Part shown: positions 1 through 5,441 of the stretch, one piece after another | How the letters are laid out: each line of letters begins with the position of its first letter | Position numbering within the stretch: the first letter of the stretch is position 1 | DNA from: Fimenecus sp036652055 | GTDB lineage: Bacteria; Bacillota; Clostridia; Oscillospirales; Acutalibacteraceae | DNA: 8,600 bases | Reading direction: 5' to 3' | Assembly (NCBI GenBank): GCA_036652055.1 | Contig: JAVVWP010000045.1 | Location: 1-8,600, forward strand | Made by a program: the position numbers and the translations under genes | The notes under the pieces: generated by a model | What the model saw: the letters and a program-made list of their open reading frames with translations, nothing else | Databases searched by the model: none | Told to the model about the DNA's origin: nothing

Positions 1-100
1 CCCTCAGGCATTTGCGAATGCGTCGCTTTTTCTCCGAAAACGGGAACCCTTTTGTCACTTCGTGACATTTCCCCTAACAGGGGATGCTCCAGAGGGAGCG
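1..100. repeat. Hairpin-string intergenic repeat, copy 1 (left end cut by window)
   Basis: This stretch matches 5308-5407 at 98 of 100 positions; the only differences are at 78 (C here, T there) and 88 (T here, C there). It is a chain of small self-complementary modules with 3-4 nt loops: gcatt/aatgc (8-12 and 17-21), ccg/cgg (34-43), gtcac/gtgac (54-66) and cccct/agggg (71-83). The first difference lies in the loop of the last hairpin, so the stem is kept. It ends with GAGGGAGC (92-99), the complement of the GCTCCCTC that opens the other copy; the matching left end here would lie outside the window. No coding capacity is credible. It is probably a dispersed REP/BIME-like or MITE-like intergenic element. 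Confidence 0.85.
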
Positions 101-146
101 TGAGGCTGCCTTATTGCAATTTTTGCTCATTTATCAGTGCTTTTTC

Positions 147-175
147 TTGACAATAAACCCTAATAATTATATACT
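147..175 (+). promoter_or_regulatory. Sigma-A promoter of the galM-ilvN-leuCD operon
   Basis: A perfect -35 TTGACA (147-152) and a -10 TATACT (170-175) are separated by exactly 17 bp. The expected transcript start is near 182, giving a leader of only about 37 nt before the galM ATG at 219. That leader is too short for a T-box or peptide attenuator, so no RNA-level control of the downstream branched-chain amino acid genes is visible here. Confidence 0.8.
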
Positions 176-218
176 ATTTTAAATGTAAAATTAAAAAGGA
201 AATTATGAGGTGAAATAA

Positions 219-1265
219 ATGAAACTCCAAAAAAATCTTTATGGTACTACCCAAAAAGGCAATGAAGTATATTCGTTTATAATTACAAATAAAAGTGGGG
301 CATACATTGAGCTTTTAAGTTTTGGTGCTACCTTAAATAAGATAGTTGTTCCTGACAAAGATGGCAATTTTGCCGATGTGTTAATGGGCTTTGACACAAT
401 GGAGGGAATTGAAAACGGAAGCGATTCAGAGGGCAGAACTGTCGGTAGAGTTGCTAACAGAATTTCAGGCAATGGCATTACAATCGATGGCAAAAACTAC
501 CCTATAACAAAAAACATTGATGGTAAATTCACTCTGCACGGAAATCACGAATATTCAAAAGCTATTTGGAACTTTGAAACAATTGGTGATAATGCGGTGA
601 AATTCAGCTATTTTAGTGCTGATGGGAACGAGGGTTTCCCTGCAAATGTTGAAAACGAAGTCACCTTCTCATTTAATGATGAAAACGAAGTTAAAATCGA
701 TTATTTATCACAGCCTGATGCTAAAACCGCAATTAATATTACTAACCATTCTTATTTTAATCTTGGCGGATATGACAGTGGTGACATTTTAAACCACGAG
801 CTTCAAATATTTGCTGATGCTTTCACTCCTATGAATGAGGACAGCATTCCAACTGGAGAAATAAGACCTGTTAGCGGAACTGTATTTGATTTTAACACTC
901 CAAAGACAATTGGCAGAGATGTTAATGCAGATGATGAGCAACTTAAAATCGGAATAGGCTATGACCATAATTTTAAGCTTCTTAATTATAATGGAAAAGT
1001 TCGTGAATTTGCAAAAGTTAAAGAGCCAAAAACAGGCAGAGAAATGACCTGCTATACTGATTTGCCAGGCGTTCAGCTATATATTGCAAACTATAAAGAT
1101 GGCACTCAAATAGGAAAAGGCGGTAAACCACAAAATTATAGAAATGCTTTTTGCCTTGAAACACAATATTTCCCAGATGCACTGAATAATAAAAACTTTA
1201 TTCAATGCGTGTTTGATGAAAATAATCCCTTTAAATCAACAACAATATTCAAATTTTCTAAATAA
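219..1265 (+). CDS. galM: Aldose 1-epimerase (galactose mutarotase)
   Basis: This 348-aa cytoplasmic enzyme interconverts the alpha and beta anomers of free aldoses such as galactose and glucose, feeding the Leloir pathway. The length is normal for the family. The expected active-site residues can be placed by motif: Asn80-Arg81 in GRVANRI, His107 in TLHGN, His177 in NHSYFNL, Asp249 in GYDHNF, and the general base Glu314 in CLETQYFPDALNN. The ATG at 219 is preceded by GAGGTG (207-212) with a 6-nt spacer, and there is no signal peptide. It is the first gene after the promoter at 147-175 and is only 18 nt from ilvN, so it heads the transcript. No other sugar gene is in view, which makes its partnership with leucine genes unexpected. 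Family assignment is secure; the true sugar substrate is not determined by sequence. Confidence 0.95.
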   Translation: MKLQKNLYGTTQKGNEVYSFIITNKSGAYIELLSFGATLNKIVVPDKDGNFADVLMGFDTMEGIENGSDSEGRTVGRVANRISGNGITIDGKNYPITKNIDGKFTLHGNHEYSKAIWNFETIGDNAVKFSYFSADGNEGFPANVENEVTFSFNDENEVKIDYLSQPDAKTAINITNHSYFNLGGYDSGDILNHELQIFADAFTPMNEDSIPTGEIRPVSGTVFDFNTPKTIGRDVNADDEQLKIGIGYDHNFKLLNYNGKVREFAKVKEPKTGREMTCYTDLPGVQLYIANYKDGTQIGKGGKPQNYRNAFCLETQYFPDALNNKNFIQCVFDENNPFKSTTIFKFSK

Positions 1266-1283
1266 TTGAAAGGAAATCATAAA

Positions 1284-1817
1284 ATGTCTGATATTGAAAG
1301 CGAAAAATTCCAAAGGATATACCTTTCTGCCCTTGTATATAACCGTTCAGGCGTTCTTCTTAGGCTGTCAAGCCTTTTTGCAAGGCGTGGTTACAATGTT
1401 ATAAGTCTTACCGTTGCAGAAACCGAAAATCCACTTCATTCAAGAGTAACCATAGTTGCTGATGTTGAGCCTATTAAGTTTTTGCAGGTTGAACGCCAGC
1501 TTGCAAAGCTTGAAGATGTTATTAAAGTAATAAGGCTTCACGATAACCATTTTGTTGCAAGCGAACTGCTTTTAATCAAAGTTCACGCTACAAACAGCCA
1601 AAGAACTTCTGTTTTAAAAACAATTAATGGCTTTGGAGCAAAGGTTAAAGACATAGGTCACACTACTATTACAGCCGAGCTTACAGGGCTTCCGTCACAC
1701 ATTGATAAATTTATCGAGAAAATGATAAAACATTCTATAATCGAGCTTTCTCGTTCAGGTCTTACTGCCCTTGAAAGTGGCGATATATCAATTAGCGAAG
1801 AACATAAAGATAATTAA
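1284..1817 (+). CDS. ilvN: Acetolactate synthase small (regulatory) subunit
   Basis: This 177-aa protein is the regulatory subunit of acetohydroxyacid synthase, the first common step of valine, leucine and isoleucine synthesis. It binds the catalytic IlvB subunit and normally confers valine feedback inhibition. Residues about 10-85 form the N-terminal ACT domain, with the family pattern NRSGVLLRLSSLFARRGYN followed by ISLTV. Residues about 93-165 form the second, activating domain. The start is placed at ATG 1284 because AAAGGA (1269-1274) lies 9 nt upstream; an in-frame TTG at 1266 would lie upstream of that site and adds six non-conserved residues. Gaps to galM (18 nt) and leuC (21 nt) show co-transcription. 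The catalytic subunit gene ilvB, normally adjacent, is not in the window, so the subunit is separated from its partner or pairs with one encoded elsewhere. The gene was once also called ilvH; sequence alone does not decide between the names. Confidence 0.92.
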   Translation: MSDIESEKFQRIYLSALVYNRSGVLLRLSSLFARRGYNVISLTVAETENPLHSRVTIVADVEPIKFLQVERQLAKLEDVIKVIRLHDNHFVASELLLIKVHATNSQRTSVLKTINGFGAKVKDIGHTTITAELTGLPSHIDKFIEKMIKHSIIELSRSGLTALESGDISISEEHKDN

Positions 1818-1838
1818 ACTCCAAAGGAGATAGACAAT

Positions 1839-3098
1839 ATGGCAATGACAATGACTCAAAAAATTCTTGCCGCACACGCAGGATTAGAAACTGTATCAAA
1901 AGGTCAGCTAATTGAAGCTAATCTTGACCTTGTAATGGGAAACGATGTCACTTCTCCTGTCGCAATAAATGAAATGATTGACAAGGGATTTAAAGATGTT
2001 TTTTCAACTGATAAAATCGCTCTTGTTATGGACCATTTTACGCCTAACAAGGATATTAAATCGGCTGAGCATTGCAAACAGGTTAGAAATTTTGCAAGAG
2101 AATATAACATTAAAAACTTTTTTGATGTTGGCAGAATGGGAATAGAACACGCTCTTTTGCCCGAAAGTGGACTTGTAATTTCAGGCGATACAATTATCGG
2201 TGCAGATTCTCACACCTGTACATATGGCGCACTCGGTGCATTCTCGACTGGTGTAGGTTCAACCGATATGGCGGCAGGAATGATTTCTGGCAAGGCTTGG
2301 TTTAAAGTTCCATCAGCAATAAAAATTGTTATAACTGGGAATTTCCAAAAATATGTCAGCGGAAAAGATGTAATTCTTCACCTCATTGGCAAAATCGGCG
2401 TTGATGGTGCAAGGTATCGTTCGCTTGAATTTTTTGGCGATGGGCTTAAAAATCTGACTATGGACGATAGATTTTGCATTGCTAATATGGCAATTGAATG
2501 CGGTGCTAAAAACGGAATTTTCCCTGTTGATGAAAAAACTATTGAATATATGAATGGCAAAACCGATAGAAAGCCTATAATTTTTAAAGCTGATGATGAT
2601 GCAGAATATGATGAAATTATTGAAATTAATCTTGATAAGTTAAAACCAACTGTCGCTTTTCCACATCTTCCCGAAAACACGCATACAATTGATGAAATTG
2701 ATAAAATCAAAATTGACCAAGTTGTTATAGGTTCTTGCACAAATGGCAGAATTGAAGATATGCGTGCTGCTGCCTCTATTTTAGATGGTAGAAAAGTTGC
2801 AGAAGATGTTCGTGTAATTGTAATTCCTGCAACGCAAAAGATTTATATGCAGTGCATTGATGAGGGACTTACCAAAATATTCATAAATGCGGGTGCAATT
2901 GTTTCAACTCCAACCTGTGGCCCTTGTCTTGGCGGTCATATGGGGATTTTAGCAGCAGGCGAAAGAGCTGTTTCAACTACAAACCGAAATTTCGTTGGCA
3001 GAATGGGGCATCCTGAAAGCGAAGTCTACCTTGCAAGCCCCTACATAGCGGCGGCAAGTGCAGTAAGCGGATATATTTCTTGCCCCTGTGAGCTTTAA
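1839..3098 (+). CDS. leuC: 3-isopropylmalate dehydratase large subunit
   Basis: This 419-aa protein is the iron-sulfur subunit of isopropylmalate isomerase, which with LeuD converts 2-isopropylmalate to 3-isopropylmalate in leucine synthesis. The three 4Fe-4S ligands are visible: Cys300 in GSCTN, and Cys360 and Cys363 in TCGPCLGGHMG. Other aconitase-superfamily motifs are GADSHTCTYGALGAF (121-135) and the substrate loop NRNFVGRMGHPESEVYLASP (about 383-401). The length and the MTQKILAAHAG opening fit the shorter archaeal/clostridial LeuC subtype rather than the roughly 470-aa enterobacterial one. The ATG at 1839 follows AAGGAGA (1824-1830) by 8 nt. It lies 21 nt after ilvN and 17 nt before leuD, so the two isomerase subunits are translated from one message. 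The end, ISCPCEL, carries two cysteines beyond the cluster ligands, which is slightly odd. Homoaconitase activity is a theoretical alternative, but the ilvN context argues for leucine synthesis. Confidence 0.95.
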   Translation: MAMTMTQKILAAHAGLETVSKGQLIEANLDLVMGNDVTSPVAINEMIDKGFKDVFSTDKIALVMDHFTPNKDIKSAEHCKQVRNFAREYNIKNFFDVGRMGIEHALLPESGLVISGDTIIGADSHTCTYGALGAFSTGVGSTDMAAGMISGKAWFKVPSAIKIVITGNFQKYVSGKDVILHLIGKIGVDGARYRSLEFFGDGLKNLTMDDRFCIANMAIECGAKNGIFPVDEKTIEYMNGKTDRKPIIFKADDDAEYDEIIEINLDKLKPTVAFPHLPENTHTIDEIDKIKIDQVVIGSCTNGRIEDMRAAASILDGRKVAEDVRVIVIPATQKIYMQCIDEGLTKIFINAGAIVSTPTCGPCLGGHMGILAAGERAVSTTNRNFVGRMGHPESEVYLASPYIAAASAVSGYISCPCEL

Positions 3099-3115
3099 AA
3101 AAAGAGGTAATATAA

Positions 3116-3595
3116 ATGAAAACACAAGGATTTGTTCATAAATATGGCGACCATGTTGATACAGATGTTATTATTCCTGCAAGATATTTAAACACTGCTG
3201 ACCACAAAGAGCTTGCATCTCACTGTATGGAGGATATTGATAAATCCTTTGTCGGCAAGGTTAAAGAGGGCGATATTATGGTTGCAGGGGTGAACTTTGG
3301 CTGCGGTTCTTCTCGTGAACACGCTCCCATTGCCATTAAGGCGTCGGGAATTTCGTGTGTCATTGCTAAGAATTTTGCAAGAATTTTTTATCGCAATTCG
3401 CTTAATATCGGGCTTCCTATTTTAGAATGCCCCGAGGCAGGCGAGGATATTGAAAACGGTGATGAAATCTCTGTCGATTTTGATAGTGGTGAAATAATCA
3501 ACCTAACAAAGGGAAAGACCTATAAAGCCGAGCCTTTTCCACCATTTATTCAAAATATTATTGAAAAAGGCGGGCTGTTAGCCTCGTTGAAATAA
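3116..3595 (+). CDS. leuD: 3-isopropylmalate dehydratase small subunit
   Basis: This 159-aa protein is the swivel-domain subunit of isopropylmalate isomerase and completes the active site on the LeuC iron-sulfur cluster. The diagnostic motifs are DTDVIIPARYLN (15-26), GCGSSREHAP (62-71, substrate-carboxylate binding) and AKNFARIFYRNSLNIGLPIL (84-103). The 159-aa length matches the short LeuD subtype that accompanies about 420-aa LeuC proteins; enterobacterial LeuD is near 200 aa. The ATG at 3116 follows AGAGGT (3103-3108) by 7 nt. It is the last gene of the operon: a strong hairpin terminator begins 15 nt after its stop. leuB, the next pathway gene, does not follow and must be elsewhere. Confidence 0.95.
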   Translation: MKTQGFVHKYGDHVDTDVIIPARYLNTADHKELASHCMEDIDKSFVGKVKEGDIMVAGVNFGCGSSREHAPIAIKASGISCVIAKNFARIFYRNSLNIGLPILECPEAGEDIENGDEISVDFDSGEIINLTKGKTYKAEPFPPFIQNIIEKGGLLASLK

Positions 3596-3610
3596 AAACA
3601 AACAATAAAA

Positions 3611-3650
3611 GCCACGATGAAGAAATTGAAATTCATCGTGGCAATTTTTT
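3611..3650. terminator. Bidirectional intrinsic terminator between leuD and the barrel gene
   Basis: A perfect 11-bp stem, GCCACGATGAA (3611-3621) with TTCATCGTGGC (3632-3642), encloses a 10-nt loop. Plus-strand reading ends in TTTTTT (3645-3650). On the minus strand the hairpin is followed by TTTTATTG, a weaker U-tract. It lies between the convergent ends of leuD (3595) and the minus-strand gene (3680), so it can serve both. Confidence 0.85.
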
Positions 3651-3679
3651 ATTATAATATAGCTATATATCGAAAACTA

Positions 3680-4342
3680 TTAAGGATGTTCTTTATGCTC
3701 TCTGTAAGCCTCCATAATGTCTTTAAACACTTCACCATTAGTAGGTGGTGTCCATGTTATTGCGTTCGCTCCTGCGGCTATTGTTGCCCTGATTGTATCG
3801 TCAGTCGGCCCGCCTGTTGCCATTATTGGGACATCAGGAAATTCCGCCCTGATTTTTTTAACAAGTTCAGGCGTTTTTGCGGCAGCCGAAACATTAAGAA
3901 TTTCAGCCCCTGAAGCTAATCTGCTCTTTATATTGTCAAGCTCGGACACAACTGTTATGATTATTGGAATATCAAGCTCTTTTTTTAATTCTAAAATCGT
4001 TTCATCGGGAGTTGGAGCATTCAAAACAACGCCAAAAGCACCTTGATATTCAGCATGCTTGCCAAGACCTATTACCCTCTCCCCTTTTGTTAAACCACCG
4101 CCAATTCCAACAAAAACAGGCGTATCGGCAGCCATCATAACCGCACTTGTAATCACAGGCTGAGGCGTGAACGGATAGACTGCAATAACTGCGTTTGCAT
4201 TTGAATTTCTGATAATGCTCACATCTGTTGAGAAAAGAATTGACTTAATTCTTCTACCAAAAATTCTTATTCCTGAGCAGCCATATACCGCCTCGGGAAC
4301 ATCTAATCTGAAATCTCTTAAATAACCTTTAATTTCTGTCAT
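3680..4342 (-). CDS. Uncharacterised beta/alpha (TIM)-barrel protein
   Basis: This 220-aa protein has no signal peptide or membrane segment and is likely cytoplasmic. I do not recognise a specific enzyme. It reads as a small beta/alpha barrel: regular hydrophobic strands (NAVIAVYPF about 50-58, TPVFVGIGGG 74-83, FGVVLNAPTP 103-112, IPIIITVVSELD 125-136, AEILNVSAA 146-154, VPIMATGGPTDDT 171-183, GANAITWTPPT 191-201) alternate with helices. The GIGGG and ATGGPTDDTI segments resemble the glycine-rich phosphate-binding turns of ribulose-phosphate-binding barrels such as ThiG/NanE/HisA-like folds, but no catalytic signature of those enzymes is evident. The ATG at 4342 is preceded on the minus strand by GAGGAT about 8 nt upstream. 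It is convergent to leuD and divergent from the flavin-reductase-like gene, 61 bp away. The CDS is certain, the fold probable, the function unknown. Confidence 0.85.
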   Translation of the reverse strand: MTEIKGYLRDFRLDVPEAVYGCSGIRIFGRRIKSILFSTDVSIIRNSNANAVIAVYPFTPQPVITSAVMMAADTPVFVGIGGGLTKGERVIGLGKHAEYQGAFGVVLNAPTPDETILELKKELDIPIIITVVSELDNIKSRLASGAEILNVSAAAKTPELVKKIRAEFPDVPIMATGGPTDDTIRATIAAGANAITWTPPTNGEVFKDIMEAYREHKEHP

Positions 4343-4370
4343 TGATTTAATCCTCGTTTCGTATTATTAT
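4342..4370 (+). promoter_or_regulatory. Possible promoter of the flavin-reductase-like gene
   Basis: TTGATT (4342-4347) and TATTAT (4365-4370) are 17 bp apart, placing a start near 4377 and a roughly 27-nt leader to the ATG at 4404. The region is very AT-rich, so a chance match is possible. No convincing promoter for the divergent minus-strand gene could be picked out of the 61-bp gap. Confidence 0.4.
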
Positions 4371-4403
4371 ATATAGTGAAATTTTATAAACGGAGTTGAT
4401 AGT

Positions 4404-4904
4404 ATGTTTAACGAAATAAACATTAGAGATTTAAAGGTGTCGCCAGTAAAGCTTATCGCTGACGATTGGTCGCTGCTTACAGCAGGTGACAAAACAGAAT
4501 GGAACACTATGACTGTTAGCTGGGGAACTGTTGGCGAACTTTGGGGAAAAGATGTTGTTTGCTGCTTTGTAAGACCGCAAAGATACACCTTTGAATTTAT
4601 GGAGAAAAGTGAATATTTCACACTTAGCTTTTTTTCTGAGGAAAATAAAGATGCTTTAAAATTTTGTGGCAGTCACTCGGGCAAAGACTGTGACAAAGCA
4701 AAAAAGTCAAACCTTACGCCTATGTACCTTGACAATGCGGTTTCATTTGAACAATCAAAAATAGTTTTTGTTTGTAAAAAAATGGCGTTTCAAGATTTAA
4801 ACCCAAACGGTTTTATTGATGAAAGCATAAAAGGTAATTACACTAATAAAGATTACCACAGAATGTATGTAGGTTCAATCGAAAAAGTGTTAATTTTCAA
4901 TTAA
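4404..4904 (+). CDS. Flavin reductase-like FMN-binding split-barrel protein
   Basis: This 166-aa protein belongs by pattern to the flavin reductase-like split-barrel family, whose members bind FMN and either reduce flavin with NAD(P)H or act as small flavoproteins. Visible features are NTMTVSWG (34-41) and VRPQRYTFEFME (56-67), which form the FMN-phosphate and ring contacts in relatives, then EYFTLSFFSEENKDALKFCGSHSGKDCDK (two adjoining pieces, 70-84 and 85-98) with the G-S-H-S-G-K-D segment typical of clostridial members, and a C-terminal YHRMYVGSIEKVL (151-163). There is no signal peptide. GGAG (4392-4395) precedes the ATG at 4404 by 8 nt. It stands alone between a divergent barrel gene and the 5S rRNA promoter; no partner oxygenase is nearby. 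Substrate and electron donor cannot be inferred. Cysteines at 53, 54, 88, 96 and 124 are numerous for so short a protein, without a recognisable cluster motif. Confidence 0.88.
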   Translation: MFNEINIRDLKVSPVKLIADDWSLLTAGDKTEWNTMTVSWGTVGELWGKDVVCCFVRPQRYTFEFMEKSEYFTLSFFSEENKDALKFCGSHSGKDCDKAKKSNLTPMYLDNAVSFEQSKIVFVCKKMAFQDLNPNGFIDESIKGNYTNKDYHRMYVGSIEKVLIFN

Positions 4905-4948
4905 TTTACAAAATATTCAAAAAAAAATAACTTTTTTTAAAAAAAGGC

Positions 4949-4977
4949 TTGCATTTTGTAATATCGTGTGATATAAT
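4949..4977 (+). promoter_or_regulatory. Strong sigma-A promoter of the 5S rRNA gene
   Basis: TTGCAT (4949-4954) and a perfect TATAAT (4972-4977) are 17 bp apart, just after an A/T-run region (4918-4945) that could act as an UP-like element. Transcription would start near 4984, about 39 nt before mature 5S. The leader can fold: TTGAGA (4989-4994) pairs with TCTCAA (5015-5020). Confidence 0.8.
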
Positions 4978-5022
4978 TCCTCTTGCAGTTGAGAGATTAG
5001 CAGATTGCGAAGTTTCTCAAAA

Positions 5023-5139
5023 GTCGGTGTTTATTACGATGAGGGTCCACCCGTTCCCATCCCGAACACGGTAGTTAAGCTCATTCGTGCTGAAAATACT
5101 TGGAGGGCAGCCTCCCGGGAAAATAGGTCGATGCCGACA
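5023..5139 (+). rRNA. rrf: 5S ribosomal RNA (stand-alone copy)
   Basis: The sequence contains the invariant 5S core: CCACCCGTTCCCATCCCGA, then the ACACGGTAGTTAAGC segment, typical of Firmicutes 5S. Helix I is closed by GTCGGTGT (5023-5030) with ATGCCGAC (5131-5138), eight pairs including two G-U. The length of about 117 nt is standard. After an A-A mismatch (5022/5139), AAA (5019-5021) can pair with TTT (5140-5142), extending the stem in the precursor as in maturase (RNase M5-type) substrates. No 23S rRNA end lies upstream and no tRNA follows; the upstream neighbour is a protein gene. With its own promoter and terminators it is an independent transcription unit rather than the tail of a complete rRNA operon in this window. 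Mature ends may shift by a few nucleotides. Confidence 0.96.
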
Positions 5140-5163
5140 TTTTAAAGTAGTTCTCCAATAGGG

Positions 5164-5186
5164 GGGCTATTTTTTTGCCCTTTTTT
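5164..5186 (+). terminator. First terminator after 5S rRNA
   Basis: GGGC (5164-5167) pairs with GCCC (5177-5180) across a T-rich 9-nt loop, followed by six T (5181-5186). The stem is short, and more G residues precede it. It is probably a modest terminator, backed up by the stronger hairpin 20 nt downstream. Confidence 0.6.
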
Positions 5187-5200
5187 AAATTATAATAATA

Positions 5201-5237
5201 ACACCTATCTGATTTTTAGTCAAATAGGTGTTTTTTT
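5201..5237 (+). terminator. Second, stronger terminator after 5S rRNA
   Basis: ACACCTAT (5201-5208) pairs with ATAGGTGT (5224-5231). After one mismatch, TGA/TCA (5210-5212 and 5220-5222) continues the stem around a 7-nt loop. A run of T (5231-5237) follows. The minus-strand side lacks a good U-tract, so it mainly ends the 5S transcript. Confidence 0.8.
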
Positions 5238-5300
5238 GATGGTATATTCTGTTTTGCTTGTATCTGTTTTAATCCCTCCTTCAGTCGACTGCGGTCGACA

Positions 5301-5407
5301 GCTCCCTCCCTCAGGCATTTGCGAATGCGTCGCTTTTTCTCCGAAAACGGGAACCCTTTTGTCACTTCGTGACATTTCCCCTAATAGGGGATGCCCCAGA
5401 GGGAGCG
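5301..5407. repeat. Hairpin-string intergenic repeat, copy 2 (complete)
   Basis: Positions 5308-5407 match 1-100 with two differences. This copy shows the whole unit: terminal inverted repeats GCTCCCTC (5301-5308) and GAGGGAGC (5399-5406) enclose four small hairpins, gcatt/aatgc (5315-5328), ccg/cgg (5341-5350), gtcac/gtgac (5361-5373) and cccct/agggg (5378-5390). Just outside on the left is a further module, GTCGAC with loop TGCG then GTCGAC (5284-5299), with the same loop as the gcatt hairpin. On the right, 5418-5427 repeats the CTCCAGAGGG piece of the unit's end. The element sits between the 5S terminators and the stop of the minus-strand gene. No transposase is visible. Confidence 0.88.
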
Positions 5408-5441
5408 GAAAAAGTTTCTCCAGAGGGCGGAAAAGGAACAC

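Noticed and set aside
182..218. T-box or leader-peptide attenuator for the amino acid operon
   Set aside because: The leader is only about 37 nt, with no specifier stem, T-box sequence or terminator.
1252..1266. CodY-like box before ilvN (AATTTTCTAAATAAT)
   Set aside because: At least three mismatches to AATTTTCNGAAAATT in AT-rich DNA, and it overlaps the end of galM; not better than chance.
1904..2740. Minus-strand open frames inside leuC
   Set aside because: They are antisense to well-conserved LeuC codons and have no recognisable domains.
3617..4046. Plus-strand open frames opposite the barrel gene
   Set aside because: They are shadows: no ribosome binding site and low-complexity translations, while the minus-strand protein has regular barrel periodicity.
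4905..4945. Terminator after the flavin-reductase-like gene
   Set aside because: Only A and T runs (a possible A7/T7 pairing) with no G-C stem; not supportable.
5301..5407. Insertion sequence or mobile gene cassette
   Set aside because: Terminal inverted repeats exist, but no transposase and no clear target duplication is visible; it is kept as a non-coding repeat only.
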